Shown here in pieces: positions 8,264-15,750 of a DNA stretch of 64,000 nucleotides (position 1 is the first letter of the stretch; each line of letters opens with the position of its first letter). Below the pieces are notes generated by a model. The model made no database searches and was not told where the DNA came from. It saw only the letters and a list, made by a program, of their open reading frames with translations. Position numbers and translations under genes: made by a program. Source of the stretch: an uncultured Dysosmobacter sp. (GTDB taxonomy: Bacteria; Bacillota; Clostridia; Oscillospirales; Oscillospiraceae); the NCBI GenBank assembly GCA_934590165.1, contig CAKTOO010000015.1, positions 7,313 to 71,312 on the forward strand, read 5' to 3'.

Positions 8264-8340
8264 TATAAACATCGGGAACGGTCACCCTTTTCGTGTGACT
8301 TCCCCATTGTTCCCCTCTTTCTTTTCTTTTTTCACAGTGC

Positions 8341-8377
8341 GGAAACACCCCCGGTCCCTTTGACCGGGGGTGTTTCC
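8341..8377 (-). terminator. Terminator of the lrgAB operon
   Basis: A perfect 16-bp stem (8341-8356 with 8362-8377) with a 5-nt loop lies 12 bases beyond the lrgB stop on the minus strand. The T run is short, so termination may depend mainly on the very stable stem. Confidence 0.65.
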
Positions 8378-8389
8378 ACCTAACTTATT

Positions 8390-9079
8390 TTACAGCAGGA
8401 CCCCAAAAAACAACGCCAGCGCTGTGGTGACAATGCCGCACAAGCCGATGGCGATGCCGCTCATGGCACCCTCGGTCTCTCCCATCTCCAGCGCCTTGGC
8501 AGTGCCCAAGGCATGGCTGCATGCCCCGATACCAAGCCCCGCCTCCACAGGATCCTTCACCCGGAGCAGCCGGATCATCAGCGGCGCGCAGAGATTGCCC
8601 ACAATGCCGGTGAAAATCACCGCCACCGCTGTGATGGACACGATGCCGCCGTGGCTCTCCGCAATGGCGGAAGCAATGGGGGTGGTGACGGATTTGGGCA
8701 GCAGTGAAGCCGTCAGAGCCGCGTCCAGGCCAAATACCCGGCACAATGCCCACACAGAGAGCACAGAGGTCACCGCGCCCACGGTGCAGCCCACCAGCAC
8801 CGGCACCAGATTCTTTTTCAAAACATCCATCTTCGTATAAATGGACATGGCCACACATACGGTAGCGGGGGACAAGAACATGTTGATGATGCTGCCGCCC
8901 ACATAGTAATCCTCATAGGAGATGTGGAACACCGCCAACAGCGCAATGATCATCAGCGCCGCCAGCACAAGGCCATTGCAAATGACAAGGCCGCTCTTTT
9001 TCTGGATCTTCATGCCCAGTACATACGCCGCTACCGTCAGCGTGATGCCGAAAAAGGGCGATTGGAGCAGCTCTCTCAT
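8390..9079 (-). CDS. lrgB: LrgB-family protein (CidB/LrgB)
   Basis: A 229-aa polytopic membrane protein of the LrgB/CidB family. Members work with LrgA/CidA in control of murein hydrolase activity and, in several species, in pyruvate or glycolate export. The conserved LrgB stretches LLPKSVTTPIA, GLGIGACSHALGTAKA and ETEGAMSGIAIGL are all visible. ATG 9079 overlaps the lrgA stop in an ATGA junction (9076-9079), so translation is coupled. This makes the start firm. The molecular function in this organism is not settled by sequence. Confidence 0.93.
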   Translation of the reverse strand: MRELLQSPFFGITLTVAAYVLGMKIQKKSGLVICNGLVLAALMIIALLAVFHISYEDYYVGGSIINMFLSPATVCVAMSIYTKMDVLKKNLVPVLVGCTVGAVTSVLSVWALCRVFGLDAALTASLLPKSVTTPIASAIAESHGGIVSITAVAVIFTGIVGNLCAPLMIRLLRVKDPVEAGLGIGACSHALGTAKALEMGETEGAMSGIAIGLCGIVTTALALFFGVLL

Positions 9080-9447
9080 TTTTTCTTTCCTCCGTTCATC
9101 AGCCGGATGGTCAGACGCACCGCCAGGACCGTGGCGGCAAAGGTGACTACCATGGATACCACGCACACTACGATCAGCGCCAGCAGATTGCTGCGCAGCA
9201 CATCCACGTATTTCATAATGGACACCACCGCCGGCACAAAGAAGAGGGGGAGATTCGCCAGCAGGAAATCGGATTTTTCCTGGATATGCTCCGTTTTCAC
9301 GATCCGCAGCCCCAGCAGCGTCAGCAGCAGCACCATGCCGATGATACTGGCGGGCATGGTAAAGGGCAGCCCCTGTTCGATACACTGGCTGATCCAGCAG
9401 ATGCCGAAAATGATCCCGATCTGTGTTAAAATTTTCAAAACGATCAC
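9076..9447 (-). CDS. lrgA: LrgA/CidA-family holin-like protein
   Basis: A 123-aa protein with four hydrophobic segments and the family segments LPASIIGM (here FTMPASIIGM, residues 29-38), LLANLPLFFVPAVVSIM and a basic C-terminus (RLMNGGKKK). It is the first gene of the two-gene lrgAB operon and overlaps lrgB by four bases. Holin-like proteins of this family are thought to open or modulate the membrane for murein hydrolases or small metabolites. Start ATG 9447 follows AGGTG on the minus strand. No LytTR-type regulator is nearby. Confidence 0.93.
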   Translation of the reverse strand: MIVLKILTQIGIIFGICWISQCIEQGLPFTMPASIIGMVLLLTLLGLRIVKTEHIQEKSDFLLANLPLFFVPAVVSIMKYVDVLRSNLLALIVVCVVSMVVTFAATVLAVRLTIRLMNGGKKK

Positions 9448-9473
9448 CTGATTTTCCGCAAAGATTCTTCCCT

Positions 9474-9502
9474 ATTGTAGAAGCCTCCCCGCCGGAAGTC
9501 AA
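9474..9502 (-). promoter_or_regulatory. Promoter of lrgAB
   Basis: On the minus strand, TTGACT (9502-9497), 17-base spacer, TACAAT (9479-9474). The -10 box lies 26 bases before the lrgA start. Confidence 0.65.
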
Positions 9503-9599
9503 ACCCAAGCGCCGCGGCAGCGCAATTTTCAGCATTTCGCCATAAGCTCCGCCCAGTGCGGCCCTATCGGCTGTTCACATTTATTTTAAACAACGCCTA

Positions 9600-9629
9600 T
9601 TGCTTTTTTTGCTTTGACCATGTTATACT
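9600..9629 (+). promoter_or_regulatory. Possible promoter of the phospholipase C-like gene
   Basis: TTGCTT (9600-9605), 18-base spacer, TATACT (9624-9629). The -35 is weak; the -10 is good. Confidence 0.45.
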
Positions 9630-9668
9630 CTGTTCGTTATTGAAGCGTTTCCCCGGAGGTGTTGTTCC

Positions 9669-10220
9669 ATGCAGAAGCGCAGTCACAGACTCCTGGCGTC
9701 CACACTGCTGAAAAACCAGCACGGTTTTGCGGCCCGCCGTTTTGAATTGGCGTTCCTGTTCGGCTCCTTTCAGCCGGACTGCAACCCCTTCACCTATTTG
9801 AAGGGCTCTCTGCGGGCATATAAGTTCCGCGGTCACAACTACTCCAATTCCAACCTCTATATCGCCGACCATATCGCCAGCCTCCGCCAGCGTCAAAACT
9901 GGACCATGTGGCAGTACTACACCCTCGGCAAGCTGACCCACTACCTGGCGGATGCTTTCACCTATCCCCACAATGAAACATATCCGGAGAGCCTGCTGGC
10001 TCACCGGCAGTATGAGGACGAGCTGCGGACCTATCTTGCGGAGTATCTCCAGCAGCGCAGCCTCCTCCGCCAGCAGTTCCGGGAGGATTTGGCCGCCGCC
10101 CTGGAGGAGCTTCACCGCCAGTATCTGGAAAGCCGCAGCACCATGCAGCGGGATGTGCAGTATATTCTGCAAGCCACTTCCTTGCTGATGGCGGGCTGCT
10201 GCCCAGGCGCCGCTGCGTAA
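9669..10220 (+). CDS. Zinc-dependent phospholipase C-like protein
   Basis: A 183-aa protein resembling the zinc-dependent phospholipase C/S1-P1 nuclease fold. It has histidine and acid-rich elements in the usual order: FGSFQPDCNP, GHNYSNSN, ADHIASL, and LGKLTHYLADAFTYPHNE, which would supply zinc ligands. Family relatives in Clostridia are often annotated zinc dependent phospholipase C. There is no signal peptide, so unlike secreted toxins of this fold it appears cytoplasmic. Substrate is unknown. ATG 9669 follows CCGGAGGTG. It lies just ahead of the aromatic amino acid operon, which has its own promoter. Confidence 0.75.
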   Translation: MQKRSHRLLASTLLKNQHGFAARRFELAFLFGSFQPDCNPFTYLKGSLRAYKFRGHNYSNSNLYIADHIASLRQRQNWTMWQYYTLGKLTHYLADAFTYPHNETYPESLLAHRQYEDELRTYLAEYLQQRSLLRQQFREDLAAALEELHRQYLESRSTMQRDVQYILQATSLLMAGCCPGAAA

Positions 10221-10291
10221 AGGTAGTCTGTCACATCTGTGAAAAATAGCCAGTATTTTCTTCGTTGTTTGTCAGAATTGTCACTTTTCTT

Positions 10292-10320
10292 TTGACAGGC
10301 ACCGTGCTATTCTTTAAGTA
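10292..10320 (+). promoter_or_regulatory. Promoter of the aromatic amino acid operon
   Basis: Consensus TTGACA (10292-10297), 17-base spacer, TAAGTA (10315-10320). It reads into the leader peptide gene. TGTCA is repeated at 10271-10275 and 10280-10284 and occurs inverted inside the -35 box, which might be a regulator site. Confidence 0.65.
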
Positions 10321-10346
10321 TCTAAAGAGTCTGAAAGGACACCGCC

Positions 10347-10451
10347 ATGATCAACATCGCACGCGCAGCTGAATACCGCTACTTTAGCTTTACCTACTTT
10401 TATGGTAAGGCTTATTTCGGTTGTGCTGAAAGCGTGTGCGCTCGAGTTTGA
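10347..10451 (+). CDS. Phe/Tyr-rich leader peptide of the aro operon (attenuation)
   Basis: A 34-codon frame begins at ATG 10347 after GAAAGGA (10333-10339) and ends TGA at 10449-10451. Residues 10-24 contain five Tyr and four Phe (Y10, Y12, F13, F15, Y17, F18, Y19, Y23, F24) and no Trp. The genes downstream make precisely Phe and Tyr. It is followed 30 bases later by an intrinsic terminator and then by aroF. This is the classic layout of a ribosome-mediated attenuation leader. I infer that ribosome stalling at Phe/Tyr codons controls readthrough. I do not know of this leader having been described in this group. Confidence 0.88.
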   Translation: MINIARAAEYRYFSFTYFYGKAYFGCAESVCARV

Positions 10452-10509
10452 CAGTGTCAAAAACTACCAGTGCATGATTGCCCGCAGCCAACCGGCTGCG
10501 GGTTTTTTT
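10418..10509 (+). terminator. Aro operon attenuator: terminator with competing antiterminator
   Basis: Terminator: CCCGCAGCC (10481-10489), loop AACC, GGCTGCGGG (10494-10502), then seven T (10503-10509). Antiterminator: CGGTTGTGCTG (10418-10428), inside the end of the leader peptide frame, pairs with CAGCCAACCG (10485-10494) over 10 bp with one bulged T. The two structures share bases 10485-10494 and exclude each other. Both pairings were worked out by eye. Confidence 0.85.
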
Positions 10510-10534
10510 GTACAGATTTTAGGAGGAATTCAAT

Positions 10535-11548
10535 ATGATCGTCGTTCTGAAAAGTAATCCCAACCGTGATCAGCTGGACAGCCTTATCACCTGGCTGCAG
10601 GAAAAGGGAATCATCATCCACACCAGCATCGGCGAAGCTCACACCATCCTGGGCCTGGTGGGCGACACCTCTCAGCTGGACATCGACCTCATCGCCGCGC
10701 TGGACATCGTGGAGGATGTGAAGCGCGTCCAGGAGCCTTATAAGAATGCCAACCGGAAGTTCCACCCCGAGGACACCGTGGTGAAGGTGGGCAACACCCA
10801 GATCGGCGGCGGCACCTTGACCATCATGGCAGGCCCCTGCTCCGTGGAGTCCGAGGAACAGGTAGTGGCCATCGCCAAGGCCGTGAAGGCCAGCGGCGCC
10901 ACCATGCTCCGCGGCGGTGCCTTCAAGCCCCGCACCTCCCCCTATTCCTTCCAGGGTCTGGGCGCCACGGGTCTGGAGTATCTGAAGGTGGCCCGTCAGG
11001 AGACCGGCCTGCCCATCGTCACCGAGCTCATGGACCTGAGCCAGCTGCCCCTGTTCAAGGATGTGGACGTCATTCAGATCGGCGCCCGCAACATGCAGAA
11101 TTTCGATCTTTTGAAGGCCGTTGGCAAGCAGGACAAGCCCGTCATGATCAAGCGGGGCATGTCCGCCACCTATGAGGAGTGGCTCATGAGCGCCGAGTAT
11201 GTCATGGCCGGCGGCAACGAAAACGTCATTCTCTGCGAGCGGGGCATCCGCACCTTCGAGTCCTACACCCGCAACACCCTGGACCTGGCGGCCATCCCCG
11301 TCCTGCGCAAGCTCACCCACCTGCCCATCATCATCGACCCCAGCCACGCCACCGGCAAGAGCTGGCTGGTGGAGCCCCTGGCCATGGGTGCCGTGGCCAC
11401 CGGCGCCGACGGACTGCAGATCGAAGTCCACAACGACCCGGCTCATGCCCTGTGCGACGGTCCCCAGTCCCTGAAGCCCGAGGTGTTCGACGCTCTGGCC
11501 CGGAAGCTCCTGAAGCTCCACGAGGCCGTGAAGGCGCTGGAGGACTGA
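10535..11548 (+). CDS. aroF: 3-deoxy-7-phosphoheptulonate (DAHP) synthase
   Basis: A 337-aa enzyme for the first step of aromatic synthesis, joining PEP and erythrose-4-phosphate. An N-terminal ferredoxin-like/ACT-type extension (residues 1-70) precedes the TIM barrel, as in the type I-beta enzymes where that domain binds Tyr or Phe for feedback. Family motifs are GPCSVES, RGGAFKPRTSPYSFQG, IKRGMSATYEEWL, CERGIRTFESYTRNTLDL and DPSHATGK. Start ATG 10535 follows TAGGAGG. It is the first structural gene after the attenuator, so its expression is set by that element. tyrA follows after 2 bases. Confidence 0.96.
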   Translation: MIVVLKSNPNRDQLDSLITWLQEKGIIIHTSIGEAHTILGLVGDTSQLDIDLIAALDIVEDVKRVQEPYKNANRKFHPEDTVVKVGNTQIGGGTLTIMAGPCSVESEEQVVAIAKAVKASGATMLRGGAFKPRTSPYSFQGLGATGLEYLKVARQETGLPIVTELMDLSQLPLFKDVDVIQIGARNMQNFDLLKAVGKQDKPVMIKRGMSATYEEWLMSAEYVMAGGNENVILCERGIRTFESYTRNTLDLAAIPVLRKLTHLPIIIDPSHATGKSWLVEPLAMGAVATGADGLQIEVHNDPAHALCDGPQSLKPEVFDALARKLLKLHEAVKALED

Positions 11549-11550
11549 CC

Positions 11551-12387
11551 ATGAACGTGGGAATCGTTGGTCTGGGGCTCATCGGGGGCTCCATGGCAAA
11601 GAGCATCAAGGCCCGCACCGCCCATACCGTGTGGGGCGTGGACCTGAATCACGAGACCATGACCCTGGCCCGGATGTGCGGTGCCATCGACGCCCCGCTG
11701 ACGGATGAGAATCTCCCCCAGTGCGACATTCTGCTCATCGCCATCCGTCCTGGCGCCGCTATTGAATGGGTGAAGCGCCACGCACCGCTCATCGCCAAAA
11801 GTGCCATCGTGGTGGACCTGTGCGGCGTGAAGCGGGTGGTGGTGGCCGGCATCGCCCCCCTGGCGGAGCAGTATGGCTTTGCCTATATCGGCGGCCACCC
11901 CATGGCCGGTAAGGAGCGGGGCGGCTTCACCTCCGCCACCGACGACCTGTATGTGGGCGCCTCCATGATCCTGACGCCGGATAAGCGGACGGACATGCAG
12001 CTGCTGGAAACGTTGAAAACCTTTTTCCTGGACATTGGCTTTGCCGGCCTCACTTTCTCCGACCCGGAGGAACATGACCGCATCATCGCCTACACCTCCC
12101 AACTGGCCCATATCGCCTCCAGTGCTTACGTGAAGTCGCCGGAGGCCCAGCGCCGCCGGGGCTTTTCCGCCGGAAGCTTCCGGGATATGACCCGTGTGGC
12201 CCGTCTGGACGAGGACATGTGGACGGAGCTGTTTTTGGACGACGCTGACTACCTGTCCAGGGAACTGGATGTGCTCATCGCCAACCTGACGGAGTTCGCC
12301 GACGCCCTGAAATCCGGGAACGCGGACACGCTGCGGGCCCTGCTGAAGGACGGCCGGGAGAAAAAGGCCACCGCGGGCGGAAACTGA
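11551..12387 (+). CDS. tyrA: Prephenate dehydrogenase
   Basis: A 278-aa NAD-dependent enzyme that turns prephenate into 4-hydroxyphenylpyruvate on the way to tyrosine. The Rossmann motif GLGLIGGS is at 6-13, and the substrate and catalytic region GGHPMAGKERGG lies near 110-121. A C-terminal helical dimerisation domain contains YTSQLAHIASSAYV. There is no ACT or chorismate mutase domain, so it is a monofunctional TyrA. The ATG at 11551 gives a 2-base gap from aroF. The open frame extends upstream inside aroF, but the Rossmann start fixes the N-terminus. Confidence 0.95.
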   Translation: MNVGIVGLGLIGGSMAKSIKARTAHTVWGVDLNHETMTLARMCGAIDAPLTDENLPQCDILLIAIRPGAAIEWVKRHAPLIAKSAIVVDLCGVKRVVVAGIAPLAEQYGFAYIGGHPMAGKERGGFTSATDDLYVGASMILTPDKRTDMQLLETLKTFFLDIGFAGLTFSDPEEHDRIIAYTSQLAHIASSAYVKSPEAQRRRGFSAGSFRDMTRVARLDEDMWTELFLDDADYLSRELDVLIANLTEFADALKSGNADTLRALLKDGREKKATAGGN

Positions 12388-12424
12388 GTGCCGCCCCAAT
12401 CCAACGAAGAAGGAGCATTTCCCT

Positions 12425-13495
12425 ATGTCTGACTCCATCCGAACCATTCAAGTCCATACCCGCCCCGCCTACACTGTCTCTATCGGCAGCGGGCTGCTGT
12501 CCCAGTGCGGACAGCAGCTGCGGGACGTGCTGCCGTTATGCCACGTTGCCGTCATCACTGACAGCACCGTGGCACCGCTTTATCTGGAGACGGTAAAGCA
12601 AAGCCTTCTTGCCGCCGGCTTCACCGTCAGCGCCTACGTGTTCCCCGCCGGAGAGGCCCACAAAAATCTTGAGACCCTCTCCGGTATCCTGGAATTCCTG
12701 GCGGAGGCCCATCTGACCCGCATGGACTGCGTGGCCGCCTTAGGCGGCGGCGTCACCGGGGATATGGCGGGCTTTGCCGCCGCCTGCTACCTGCGGGGCA
12801 TCCGCTGTGTTCAGCTGCCCACTACCCTCCTCTCCGCCGTGGACTCCTCCGTGGGCGGCAAGACGGCCATCGACCTGAAGGCCGGGAAAAACCTGGCGGG
12901 TGCGTTCCTTCAGCCCGCCGCCGTCTTGTGCGACACGGACTGCCTCTCCTCTCTGCCCGCCGCCATGTTCGCCGACGGCGCCGCCGAGGCCATCAAGACC
13001 GGCGTTCTCTGCGACGAGAGCCTGTTCTCCCTGTTTGAGACCGGGCACCTGGAGACCGCTCCGGGGTCGGTTATCGCCCGCTGCGTCCAGTACAAGGCCG
13101 GCGTGGTGGAGCGTGACGAAAAAGAGCAAAATGAACGCCGCCTTTTGAACCTGGGCCACACGGTTGGCCACGCCATTGAAAAGTGCAGCGGCTATGCCAT
13201 TCCCCACGGCCATGCCGTGGCGGCGGGCCTGGCCATCATTGCCCGGTCGGCGGAGACTCTGGGCTGGACAGAAGGCCCCATTGCGGCGCGCATTGCCGCC
13301 TGCCTGGCTAAAAACAACCTGCCCACTGGCACGGAATACACCGCCGAAGCCCTGGCCGCCGCCGCCCTGGCGGACAAGAAGCGTACCGGCGGGGATATCA
13401 CCCTGGTCATCCCCCGGCACATCGGTGCCTGTGAGCTGAAAAAGGTGCCGGTGACGGAGCTGCTGCCCATCATTGCCGCGGGACTGGAGGGCTGA
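12425..13495 (+). CDS. aroB: 3-dehydroquinate synthase
   Basis: A 356-aa enzyme for the second shikimate step, which cyclises DAHP using catalytic NAD and a divalent metal. It shows the glycine-rich GGGVTGDMAGFAA, the lysine-bearing DSSVGGKTAID, and the metal-binding segments LGHTVGHAIE and PHGHAVAAGL. Length and order are typical. ATG 12425 follows GAAGGAG by 8 bases. The stop at 13493-13495 lies one base before the aroA start. Confidence 0.97.
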   Translation: MSDSIRTIQVHTRPAYTVSIGSGLLSQCGQQLRDVLPLCHVAVITDSTVAPLYLETVKQSLLAAGFTVSAYVFPAGEAHKNLETLSGILEFLAEAHLTRMDCVAALGGGVTGDMAGFAAACYLRGIRCVQLPTTLLSAVDSSVGGKTAIDLKAGKNLAGAFLQPAAVLCDTDCLSSLPAAMFADGAAEAIKTGVLCDESLFSLFETGHLETAPGSVIARCVQYKAGVVERDEKEQNERRLLNLGHTVGHAIEKCSGYAIPHGHAVAAGLAIIARSAETLGWTEGPIAARIAACLAKNNLPTGTEYTAEALAAAALADKKRTGGDITLVIPRHIGACELKKVPVTELLPIIAAGLEG

Positions 13496-13496
13496 G

Positions 13497-14669
13497 ATGG
13501 ACGTTTGTATCAAGCCCCGCTGCCTGTCCGGCGCTGTGACGCCGCCTCCCAGCAAGTCCATGGCCCACCGGGCGGTGCTGGCTCTGACGCTGTCGGACGG
13601 TAAGGGCGTCATTTTCAACGTGGAAGACTCCCAGGACATTCAGGCCACCAAACGGTGTGTGGAAACTCTGAAGGCTTCCCGCCCGGCAGGGGCGCTGCCC
13701 TTGCTGGACTGCGGTGAGTCCGGCTCCACCCTCCGCTTCCTCATTCCCATTGCCCTGGCGGTGGCGGGAGGTGGCTTGTTCACCGGCCGCGGCCGGCTCA
13801 TGGAGCGGCCACAGCAGCCCTACTTCGACATCTTCGAGGAAAAGGGTATCCAGTACGAGCGAAAAGACGGCACCCTCCTTGTGCGGGGCGCTCTGACGCC
13901 GGGCACTTACCGCCTGCCGGGCAATGTGTCCAGCCAGTTCGTCACAGGCTTGCTGTACGCCCTGCCCCTGCTGCCGGAGAACTCCGCGATCCAGATCACC
14001 ACGCCTCTGGAGTCCAGCGGATATGTGGATATGACCCTGGATATGCTGCAAAAATTCGGCGTCACCGTGGAGCATGAAGGCTACGAGACCTTCCGCGTCC
14101 CCGGAAACCAGGCCTATCATGCCCGGAACATTACCGTGGAATCCGACTGGTCCCAGGCGGGCTTCTGGTACGCCGCCAAAGCTCTGGGCAGTGCTGTGGA
14201 TATTCTGGGCCTGAGGCCCCAATCCACCCAGGGCGACCGGGTGGTGGCGGAGCACTATAAGCGCCTTTCCCTCCCCGGCGATCTAGACATCGATGTCTCC
14301 GGCTGCCCAGACCTGCTGCCGCCCTTGGCGGTGATGGCTGCCATCCGGCAGGGCACCACCCGCTTTGTGAACGCCGCTCGCCTGCGCATGAAGGAAAGTG
14401 ACCGCCTCACCACCACCGCGGCGGCACTGAACGCCCTGGGCGGTCAGGCGGAGGAAGGCCCCGACAGTCTCACGGTCCGCGGTATCTCCACTTTTTCCGG
14501 CGGCACGGTGGACGGTGCCAACGACCACCGCATCGTCATGGCGGCGGCCATCGCCGCCACCCGCTCCGCCGCTCCGGTGACCATTCTGGGAGCCGAGGCT
14601 GTGAAAAAATCCTATCCCTCCTTCTGGGAGGACTACAAAATGCTGGGAGGTGAGGTCTGTGTCCTCTGA
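13497..14669 (+). CDS. aroA: 3-phosphoshikimate 1-carboxyvinyltransferase (EPSP synthase)
   Basis: A 390-aa enzyme that transfers enolpyruvate from PEP to shikimate-3-phosphate. It shows the N-terminal PPSKSMAHRA, the CGESGSTLRF segment, LPGNVSSQFVTGLLYALP, LRMKESDRL and DGANDHRIVMA, all in order. The ATG at 13497 follows GGAGGG within the end of aroB and lies one base after its stop. An in-frame upstream start at 13473 would overlap aroB and lacks a ribosome site. The 3' end overlaps aroC by 11 bases. Confidence 0.96.
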   Translation: MDVCIKPRCLSGAVTPPPSKSMAHRAVLALTLSDGKGVIFNVEDSQDIQATKRCVETLKASRPAGALPLLDCGESGSTLRFLIPIALAVAGGGLFTGRGRLMERPQQPYFDIFEEKGIQYERKDGTLLVRGALTPGTYRLPGNVSSQFVTGLLYALPLLPENSAIQITTPLESSGYVDMTLDMLQKFGVTVEHEGYETFRVPGNQAYHARNITVESDWSQAGFWYAAKALGSAVDILGLRPQSTQGDRVVAEHYKRLSLPGDLDIDVSGCPDLLPPLAVMAAIRQGTTRFVNAARLRMKESDRLTTTAAALNALGGQAEEGPDSLTVRGISTFSGGTVDGANDHRIVMAAAIAATRSAAPVTILGAEAVKKSYPSFWEDYKMLGGEVCVL

Positions 14670-15750
14670 ATTCGGAAATATCCTGAAAGTCTCGGTCTTT
14701 GGCCAGTCCCACGGAAAGGCCATCGGCGTGAACATTGACGGCCTGCCCGCCGGGGAGCCCATCGACCTGAAGGAGCTGAACGCTTTTCTGGACCGGCGCA
14801 AGCCCGGCAAAAGCCCCCTCTCCACCGCCCGGAAGGAGAGCGATACCCCTGTTTTTCTCTCAGGACTGGAAAACGGCGTCACCTGTGGCTTTCCTCTGTG
14901 CGCCATCATTGAAAACAACGACCAGCACTCCTCGGATTACAGCGAGCTTGCCGACAAGCCCCGCCCCTCCCACGCGGACTACACCGCCCGGGTGAAGTGG
15001 GGCGGCCACGCGGACATGCGGGGCGGCGGCCACTTCTCCGGCCGGCTGACGGCGCCGCTGTGCATCGCCGGCGGCATCGCCAAACAGCTCCTGGCCCGGC
15101 GTGGCATCTTCGTTGGCGCCCACCTGGCCGCGGTGGGCACGGAAAACGACGCGCCCTTCCCCCTGCACCCCACAGCGGAGCTGTTCGGCGCCATTGCCGC
15201 CAAGCCCTTCCCTGTGGTGGATGACGAGGCGGGAGAGCGGATGCAAGCCCTTATCCTGGAGGCCCGGCAAAACCTGGACTCCGTGGGCGGCATCATTGAA
15301 TGCGCCGCCATCGGACTTCCGGCGGGGCTGGGCGCCCCCATGTTTGACGGTGTGGAGAACCGCCTGGCGGCGGCCTTGTTCGGCATCCCCGCTGTCAAGG
15401 GCGTGGAATTCGGTCTTGGCTTCGGCTCCGCCCGGCTCCACGGCTCTGAAAACAACGACCCCTTTACCGTGGAAAACGGTGCGGTGGTCACCGCCAGCAA
15501 CCGCGCCGGCGGCATTTTGGGCGGCATCACCACCGGAATGCCTGTGACATTGCGGACGGCCATCAAACCCACACCGTCCATTTCCCGGCCCCAGCAGACC
15601 GTCAGCCTCTCCGCCATGGAAAACGCGGAGCTGGTCATCCGGGGCCGCCACGACCCCTGTATCGCCCACCGGGCCGTTCCGGTGGTGGAAGCCGTCACCG
15701 CGGCGGTACTATTAGATTTATTATTGGAGGGTAATCATGGAACTTTCTGA
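14659..15750 (+). CDS. aroC: Chorismate synthase
   Basis: A 363-aa FMN-dependent enzyme that makes chorismate from EPSP. The family start SSxFGNxLKVSxFGQSHG is matched by a GTG start at 14659 (MSSEFGNILKVSVFGQSHG), with GGGAGGTGAG upstream. An earlier GTG at 14650 would add three residues. Other motifs are RRKPGKSP, RGGGHFSGRLTAP, GILGGITTGMP and RHDPCIAHRAVPVVEA. It overlaps aroA by 11 bases and pheA by 14 bases, so the genes are translationally coupled. Confidence 0.95.
   Translation: MSSEFGNILKVSVFGQSHGKAIGVNIDGLPAGEPIDLKELNAFLDRRKPGKSPLSTARKESDTPVFLSGLENGVTCGFPLCAIIENNDQHSSDYSELADKPRPSHADYTARVKWGGHADMRGGGHFSGRLTAPLCIAGGIAKQLLARRGIFVGAHLAAVGTENDAPFPLHPTAELFGAIAAKPFPVVDDEAGERMQALILEARQNLDSVGGIIECAAIGLPAGLGAPMFDGVENRLAAALFGIPAVKGVEFGLGFGSARLHGSENNDPFTVENGAVVTASNRAGGILGGITTGMPVTLRTAIKPTPSISRPQQTVSLSAMENAELVIRGRHDPCIAHRAVPVVEAVTAAVLLDLLLEGNHGTF

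Noticed and set aside
6030..8348. A 772-codon open frame on the minus strand across the glutamine synthetase gene
   Set aside because: It is an antisense shadow produced by GC-rich codon use. The plus strand carries an intact GSIII with all motifs, and the shadow protein is low-complexity (Gly/Val/Leu/His-rich) without a domain. The same applies to long antisense frames over purB (448-1920) and asnB (4350-5987).
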